Origin: Thysanoteuthis rhombus
Taxonomy: Eukaryota > Mollusca > Cephalopoda > Oegopsida > Thysanoteuthidae
Assembly (NCBI GenBank): GCA_963457665.1
Contig: OY735201.1
Location: forward strand, 31,457,323-31,521,322
DNA: 64,000 nucleotides
Direction of reading: 5' to 3'
Below the pieces are notes generated by a model. The model saw nothing but the letters and a program-made list of their open reading frames with translations, had not been told where the DNA came from and searched no databases. The position numbers and the translations under genes are program-made. Positions 57,992 to 64,000 of the stretch are shown here, one piece after another (position 1 is the first letter of the stretch; every line of letters starts with the position of its first letter).

Positions 57992-59105
57992 GTGTCGTTT
58001 TCAGTATTCCCTCATACGCCAAAACAAGTCACAGAGGAAGCCTCTTATTGCGATCACTTTGGGACAGGATCTTTCAAATAACCATAATCGGCTGATAATA
58101 TTAAGCAAAGTACATAAAATTGGCACAATTTGCATTCACTGTTACTGATTTACAGTCATTAATATAGATTTATTGTTATTTTATAACATTCATTGTAATA
58201 AACAATTTAACATTATGAAAAAATCATTATGGAAATTGTTGACTTTTTTAATTGATTTTTGATAAATTTCAAGTGTTTTGAACCGACTGATTTTTATACA
58301 AATAACTATTTGATAACATTCTGTGATAATATTGAACGGTTTCCCTGCATCTCACCACTCAAATATGCATTAATGATATTATTATCTCGGTGGGTTGGGG
58401 GACAATTCGCTTTCGAGTATTTTTTGTGTCTTTGAATGACACAAAAGATACTCAAAACCGAACTTTTGACTTGGTTGAATCATACTTGCGACTTGCAAGA
58501 ACACGTATTTAGCCACAGACAACATCATGTTACTTCTTCCAGTCGAGCAATAAACGACAACGCTGCAGAAGAGAATAAAATGTTGTTCACTAACAATTCT
58601 GCGTTTCGCAAAGTTCTTGAAAATGGAAAATAATGATCCATTCTATAATTTTGAGAAAAGTCATTATCTTCAGACTACAGAGCTCATTTTTTTTTTTTTA
58701 CTTTTTCGTTACCATAACTTTTCAGTCGACCCATTCTACAGCTTTCTTCAGGTGTACAATCCGCGAGAAAAGAGGTGGTAGTTATTCTTCAAGCCAGAAG
58801 AGCAATGGTGGCAAATATATAGAACTGCTTTTTGCTTGACAGGGAAATAACTGGAAACATCCGAGTGAATAAAAAGTGCGGAATCGCCCATGTGACACGA
58901 TTTGCTTAGAATGAAATCGCTTGCGCAGCGTACGTTACTGGGAATCAACCAAGCCGATCAGTACATCTGCAGCCATTATTATTACCAGTTGTCGAGGTTG
59001 AGTATGGGTGAATCAGTTTCTTTTTATTGCTACTGTCACGATGGTAAGGCAAATATGGGAGAATATTAAGATTTCGTGGGGTGAGATATATTATTGCTGT
59101 AATTG
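57991..59105. other. No firm feature apart from a shared repeat end
   Basis: GACCCATTCTACAGCTTTCT followed by TCAGGTG at 58729-58755 matches the end of the repeat at 31966-32400. The remainder is AT-rich and unmatched. Confidence 0.45.
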
Positions 59106-59106
59106 G

Positions 59107-59250
59107 CAATGAGACAGGGTGGATGAAGGAGTGGATTCATTCTTTTTCAAGGGTATCAGTGTGAGATGAACATCAGTAGCCTCGATTGAAGTTCGAACGT
59201 GGTTCGTCAAGGACTGCTTTACAAGGCAAAAGGAGTCCAACTATCCAACT
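59107..59250 (-). repeat. tRNA-type SINE (family C), minus strand
   Basis: Contains AGTGGATTCATTCTTTTTCA, GGGTATCAGTGTGAGATGAA and GAAGTTCGAACGTGGTTCGT, i.e. body then B box in reverse. Confidence 0.6.
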
Positions 59251-59384
59251 ACTAAAGAAACCTCAGTAAGTATTGATAGGTAAAAAAAGAAATTTCGGCC
59301 CATGCTTTTTGGAAAGAAAACAACAAACTATCACGACGGACTATCACATTGACGTCTGCTATCATTTTTCCAGGGGACATATCT

Positions 59385-59684
59385 TAGTCACAACCTTGTT
59401 ACGCGATCGGCATTCCATCTGCCATTTGAAGTGTAAGCAAGTACGACCCACTGTATGATCCAGATGTCTGATGGTGCACGACGGAGACGCATCATATGAC
59501 CCCAGAGTGACATGAAGGAGCCAGAACCAGCCAATGATATAGTCTTTTTTATAGGGCAACTTTCACTGGGGGTTACATAAAACAATTGTACTTCATCATT
59601 ATCGACTGTAAGGTTCCGACTTCCAAACTGCTCACTGTGAGAAGGTCTGATCCGGGGAAGGGTGTTTTCAGCGGACGCTCGTGC
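59385..59684. mobile_element. Short-TIR element (family F), copy 5
   Basis: Contains GTGTAAGCAAGTACGACCCA, CTGTATGATCCAGATGTCTG and the right end TTTCAGCGGACGCTCGTGC. The left end is missing. Confidence 0.65.
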
Positions 59685-59699
59685 AATGAACGATTCCAA

Positions 59700-59952
59700 C
59701 CAGATCCAGTTGATCCAGTTACCGTCCTGTTGTTGAAGAATGCCTTTAGTTCAGAATTGTTTAATTTCTTGTCGCTTGCAGTCAGGTCTGTCAGAGGGTT
59801 CGGGAGTTGTTGCGTTATTGAGTGTAGAGAACGGTTTCCTCCCTAGGAGGATTAACAGGATCGCCACGGGAAGCTCTATACATGATCTCCAGCTGATCGG
59901 TTTATCCAGTTGGATACCCATCTTGTTACTGACCTGGCTTCATGTTGCTTAA
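59700..59952 (-). repeat. 5S-rRNA-derived SINE (family B), 5'-truncated
   Basis: On the minus strand, from 59952, TAAGCAACATGAAGCCAGGT is followed by CAGTAACAAGATGGGTATCC. This matches the second half of 5S rRNA. Then AGATCATGTATAGAGCTTCC is shared with 33595-33893. The first half of the 5S head is absent. It lies directly beside the short-TIR copy. Confidence 0.65.
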
Positions 59953-60712
59953 CCTCTTTTTCTTCGAAAAAGACTCGGACAAGATCCGTAGTTGGCCCAC
60001 AGGTCTTTTTGCATGACACTTAGAAGGATTTTATAATAAACTCCTTTAGAACATTTTTCTCCTTCTGAAAAAGGTTTTGAAAAAAAAATTCAATCAAAAG
60101 GTATAATCAAACAACATATTCATCAGATATTGACGCAGAAATTAAATTAAGACCTTTTTGTTCATTCAAATTCACAAAAGATTTTTCGATACGGCGACAA
60201 AATCTAATAAAGGCATAATTATGCCTCTTAATTAAAAAATATACTTTTTAAAGATTTGATATGACTTTTGGGACCACTTCAAAGCAAAGATCAACAGATA
60301 TGACTCATTTTAATTAATAAAAGAATTACCCCAAAATATTAGTTCATTCATTTCAAAGTATTACTCATTTTATTTCTTGAATTAGAAAAAATACTTTTTC
60401 TTCGACATATGGTACGAAATAAAGGAATAAAATCATAGTAAAACCTCTTTATTCATTCAAATCTATATGAAAAGATACAAAATCGAATTACTTAATTAGT
60501 ACTATTTCAATTGAATTATTCGTACGACCAGGATGGGTATTCTTGACTGATGCCTTCTGACCGAACACGACTGTAACCCGCTGTAGTCCATAGTACACAG
60601 TTGTCTTTCTGATTGATGCCTTATGTCTTGATGCTTTTTGACTGATCATAGTTAATTTTATCCCATACCTTTACTGAATAATGTTGCTTGATGTGTTATA
60701 AATTGATTATGA
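59953..60712. other. No feature recognised
   Basis: Very AT-rich sequence. Confidence 0.4.
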
Positions 60713-61035
60713 ACAGGTCTGGTTAGTTGCTTCGTAGAAACCGTCACATAACCAACGTTTTTAAACAGCATGCCGTGCTGTATATCTTAAAAACAAATTC
60801 AATTCTGTCGGACACAAACGTACCAATCAAGCATAAACTTACATTGTAAAATAACCCCTCTCCACGCTAAAACCTATTTAAAACCTTTCAAAAACAAAAC
60901 AAAAAAATGTTTTTTCTAGACGTAAGCGATATTTGAATTTTTCCATTGTTGCTGTCTATACACGCAATACATACATAGCCATCCAGCTAGACCAGCTCAA
61001 AAACTGAAGAAACCTACGTTGATAGTTTTGGTTGA
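60713..61035 (+). repeat. Dispersed repeat, pair with 46180
   Basis: Same order of shared words as 46180-46620, including AACAGGTCTGGTTAGTTGCT at the start and GATAGTTTTGGTTGACG at the end. It is about 100 bases shorter. Confidence 0.65.
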
Positions 61036-62025
61036 CGTCCGCTATTGATGGATATTAAAAGAGTATTGCAAACACGTCTATTCTCTGAAAATATCACTGT
61101 GTAAAATCTCTCTGTGTATAATGAACAGTGAATCTTCTGTTTGTTTCTCTCTTCGTAACAATGGACTCTTCCACTCAAAGTTAACGATTAGGCCGATGAA
61201 AAATGTTTCCAAACCTCCATTTGAAACAATGGACTCTCCCCCTACGTTAACAAGTTCAGTCAATTTTAAATAAAATCTCCGATGGAATCGGTAAGGCGTA
61301 AACATCTAAGTACACTATTAACGGATTTGAAGTAATGAACAATCAAGTCTTAGAGCAAGTAAGAGAATGTAAAGAAAGCGCCAACTCCACGAAACCACGG
61401 GTAGATATTTTATCGAATACGATACGGTCTCCGCCAGTACATTAGGTTTGAATGATTTGCCCGAGGTTTACAAACCTGCCAACCGTCCGATCTCAAATCA
61501 AATCTACTTGGTTCAGAACCAGCCCGATTTCCACAATAGCTGCACTCCGTTGTTCGTCGGTGTTAACATTATATTAACGGTATTATTAAACTAGCCGATC
61601 TCACAGAGCGCAAATAAGTAATAAATATTTAATGAGCAGAAGAAAATACTTTACAGACACTAACACTTCTTATCACACAAAGTGGTTTTCTCTTATCAAT
61701 AAATACCGCACTCAGTTATTTTATTAGCTTCAAGTGTAAGAAGGAGAGTGGAGCGGTCAGGAGTCGTTCTCTGAAATCGTAACGCCACGAATTCGTTTTA
61801 AAAATATTGAATTAATTCCGCATATAATATACTCCCACGAGCGGAATTAACTATCAATATGTTTTAAACAGGATACTTGAAAATATTTAATGTTTTTCGA
61901 ATCGAGACGACGTTCATTTAGTAAGTCATCTTACTTATATTGGGCAAATGTAAATGGTACGAGCCTTTCACGTATTCACACATATACGTCAGGTTCTCCC
62001 CGAAATATGTAGGTAGGCAGTTCTA
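61036..62025. other. No feature recognised
   Basis: AT-rich sequence. Confidence 0.4.
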
Positions 62026-62060
62026 ATGTATGTATGTATGTATGTATGTATGTATGTATG

Positions 62061-62090
<30 letters not shown>
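62026..62090. repeat. (ATGT)n microsatellite, 65 bp
   Basis: Sixteen tetranucleotide units without interruption. Confidence 0.95.
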
Positions 62091-62091
<1 letters not shown>

Positions 62092-62214
62092 GTGCACAGG
62101 CAACTGGCGTTTGAGATTAGGAATAAGTGAAAATGTGTTTGACGTTCTATATTTGACCACGAAAGCGTATATATGGCTATTCAAGTGATCTCCCCCTTTT
62201 ATAATACTTGGTCA

Positions 62215-63360
62215 GAGGGGGATTGAAAGAAAGCAGGGAGGGACAAGGAGAAGAAAGAGAGAAGAAGAATGGAGATACGACCGAGGGGGGGGGGGAGGGA
62301 GAAAGAAAAGAAGCGTACTTGAAAAACAAAGACGGGGTATGCAGTGAGGAGTGATTAGAACGGGGGTGGGGGTGAAGAAAAGAAGATAAACGGTAAAGAT
62401 TAAGAAGGAAAGAATGAAAGAAAAAGAGTTGAAGAGAAAAGACGAGGGACAGAAATGCAGAAATAAATGAAATTAAAGAAAAGACGAAGGAAGGATAGAT
62501 TAGATGTCGAATGAGTGTAGGAAGGAAAGAATAAAAATGAAAGAGATCAAGAAGAACGAAAATAAGATGAAAGCAAATGAAAAAAACAGTTGGAGGGAAA
62601 CGAGGAAGGAGAAGAATGGAGGGGAAAGAGAGAAAAAGAAAGAGAACGAAAAAAAGAAAAAGAGAGGAAAGGGAATAAAGAGATGGAAGAAAGAGAAGAA
62701 TGGAGAAAAGATACTTAAAAAGGGTGGAAGAAGAAGAAGAAGAAGAAGAAGAAGAAGAAGAAGAAGAAGAAGAAGAAGAAGAAGAAGAAGAAGAAGAAGA
62801 AGAAGAACGGAGACGAAAGAAAACGGAGAAGGAAGGGAGAAGAAAGAAAAAGGAGAGGAGAGGGAGAGAAGGAATACGAGGAAAGAAAAAAGGAGTGAGA
62901 AGAAGGAGAGAAAAGAAAGGAGAGGAAGAAACAGAAGAAGGGGTGGAGAAGAAGGTTGAGAAAAGAATGAGAAAAAGAGGAAAATTAGATGAAAGGTAGA
63001 GAAGAAATGGAAGAAAAAAAGGAAATCGAAAAATCGGGGAAAGGAAAGAGAAACAAAAGAAAAATGGGACAAAAGAAAAAGAAAAAATAGATAAAAGAAA
63101 GAGAAAAAAACAGTGGAAAGAGTGAGAAAAAACAGGAAAAAAGAAGAGAGAAAAATAGAAAGAGGGAGAGGAAAAAGAAAAATGAAGAAGAGGGTAAAAG
63201 AAAGAGAGGAGAAAGAAAGGAAGGGAAGAACAAAAGACGAAGAGATATTTGGATGAGCGAAGAAGAAATAGGATGTCAGAAGTAAGACGAAAGAGTGTGT
63301 GCTGATCACAAAGAGGAGAAAGAAAAAAAAAAGAAAAAAGTGAAGAAGGAATGATGAAGG
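62215..63360. repeat. ~1.1-kb polypurine tract with (GAA)27 core
   Basis: The plus strand is almost entirely A and G. A GAA array is at 62726-62807. The long frames on both strands (409 and 351 codons on minus, 151 on plus) are serine/leucine/phenylalanine or lysine/glutamate strings produced by this bias and are not genes. Confidence 0.9.
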
Positions 63361-63663
63361 TGTGGTCGACGGTTGATGATAAGGTGTCGATCGGGTACAA
63401 ACCCAACCAGGGAGGAGAATGAGAGTGGGTAAAAAAAAAAAGAAGAAAAAAAAGAGAAAAATGGCCTTTTCTCTAACGCCATCTTCACCAACCATTTCGG
63501 TTTTTAATCTAAACCCAACTCTTCCGTTTTTGTTACTCCCTTTCCCTTTTATCATTATTATTTAAAAAACATATCTTATTATTACTCGTGGCCTGCCTTC
63601 CCTCGTTTTCCTTTTTCTTTCTTCACTGGGCTTTTCACCTCATATTGTAGATTTTGAAGAACC

Positions 63664-63681
63664 AGAGAGAGAGAAAGAGAC

Positions 63682-63712
<31 letters not shown>

Positions 63713-63738
63713 CAGAGAGAGAGAGACAGAGACAGAGT
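63664..63738. repeat. (AG)n microsatellite
   Basis: AG repeats with AAAG and ACAG interruptions over 75 bases. Confidence 0.95.
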
Positions 63739-63819
63739 AGGAAGGGGTGGGAAGAGGGAGAAAGAATAGCAAGGGTTTCTAAAGAATTAATAATGAAAAT
63801 AATAGCGATCACTCTCGTG

Positions 63820-63820
63820 A

Positions 63821-63909
<89 letters not shown>

Positions 63910-63931
63910 TAATAATGATAATAATAATAAT
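63820..63931. repeat. (AAT)n microsatellite, 112 bp
   Basis: AAT units with a few GAT interruptions near the 3' side, followed by a short (TTC)n. Confidence 0.95.
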
Positions 63932-64000
63932 CTTCTTCTTCGGTGATTGGAATCGTGATATAAAGAAGTACAAGATGAAGAAGAAAGAATTGCATTCTAT

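Noticed and set aside
62177..63555. Long minus-strand frames of 409 and 351 codons
   Set aside because: They are strings of S, L, F and P caused by the purine tract; two overlapping frames are equally open and neither has a domain.
63582..63995. 137-codon minus frame with a tyrosine string
   Set aside because: Translation of the (AAT)n and (AG)n microsatellites.

Overview
This window looks like intergenic DNA from a large, repeat-rich animal genome. It is AT-rich, and very long dinucleotide and trinucleotide microsatellites occur throughout. I found no convincing host protein-coding gene, no rRNA gene and no intact tRNA gene. Every stretch with recognisable protein similarity is a decayed fragment of a mobile or multicopy element. 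My best guess is a mollusc, probably a cephalopod. That rests on protein families and SINE-like tails recalled from memory, not on a search, so the assignment is tentative (about 0.5).

Layout. 0-8.3 kb: diverged satellite-like units, a decayed middle part of a large cysteine-rich multicopy protein family (about 690-1640), a tRNA-type SINE, an unexplained 94-codon open frame, and old dispersed repeats. 9.1-10.95 kb: a fold-back element with terminal inverted repeats of about 490 bp flanked by TA; it holds the C-terminal part of the same protein family and abuts a 35-bp minisatellite. 12-17 kb: a 5S-rRNA-derived SINE, two tails of an RTE-like LINE, and one of two copies of an unidentified repeat. 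17.4-20.65 kb: a second element with long inverted repeats, holding the N-terminal half of the same family and a third RTE-like tail. 22-26 kb: old repeats, a fourth RTE-like tail and a small fold-back element. 27-30.1 kb: a copy of a short-TIR element, an LTR with TATA box and primer-binding-like site, and a long hAT-type transposase pseudogene. 31-38 kb: SINEs (three types), a tandem repeat sharing a common invertebrate repeat motif, and microsatellites. 38.7-40.1 kb: the 5' part of a LINE (endonuclease to start of reverse transcriptase), followed by a CpG-dense island. 41-61 kb: paired dispersed repeats, more short-TIR elements, a Tc1-like transposase tail, a fifth RTE-like tail, and SINEs of three kinds. 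61.9-64 kb: a tetranucleotide array, a purine-only tract of about 1.1 kb and two long microsatellites.

The most interesting pattern is that two of the three fragments of the cysteine-rich protein family each sit between long inverted repeats. This suggests the family is, or was, cargo of TIR elements. The genes do not form an operon or pathway; the window is best read as layered transposon insertions in different stages of decay.
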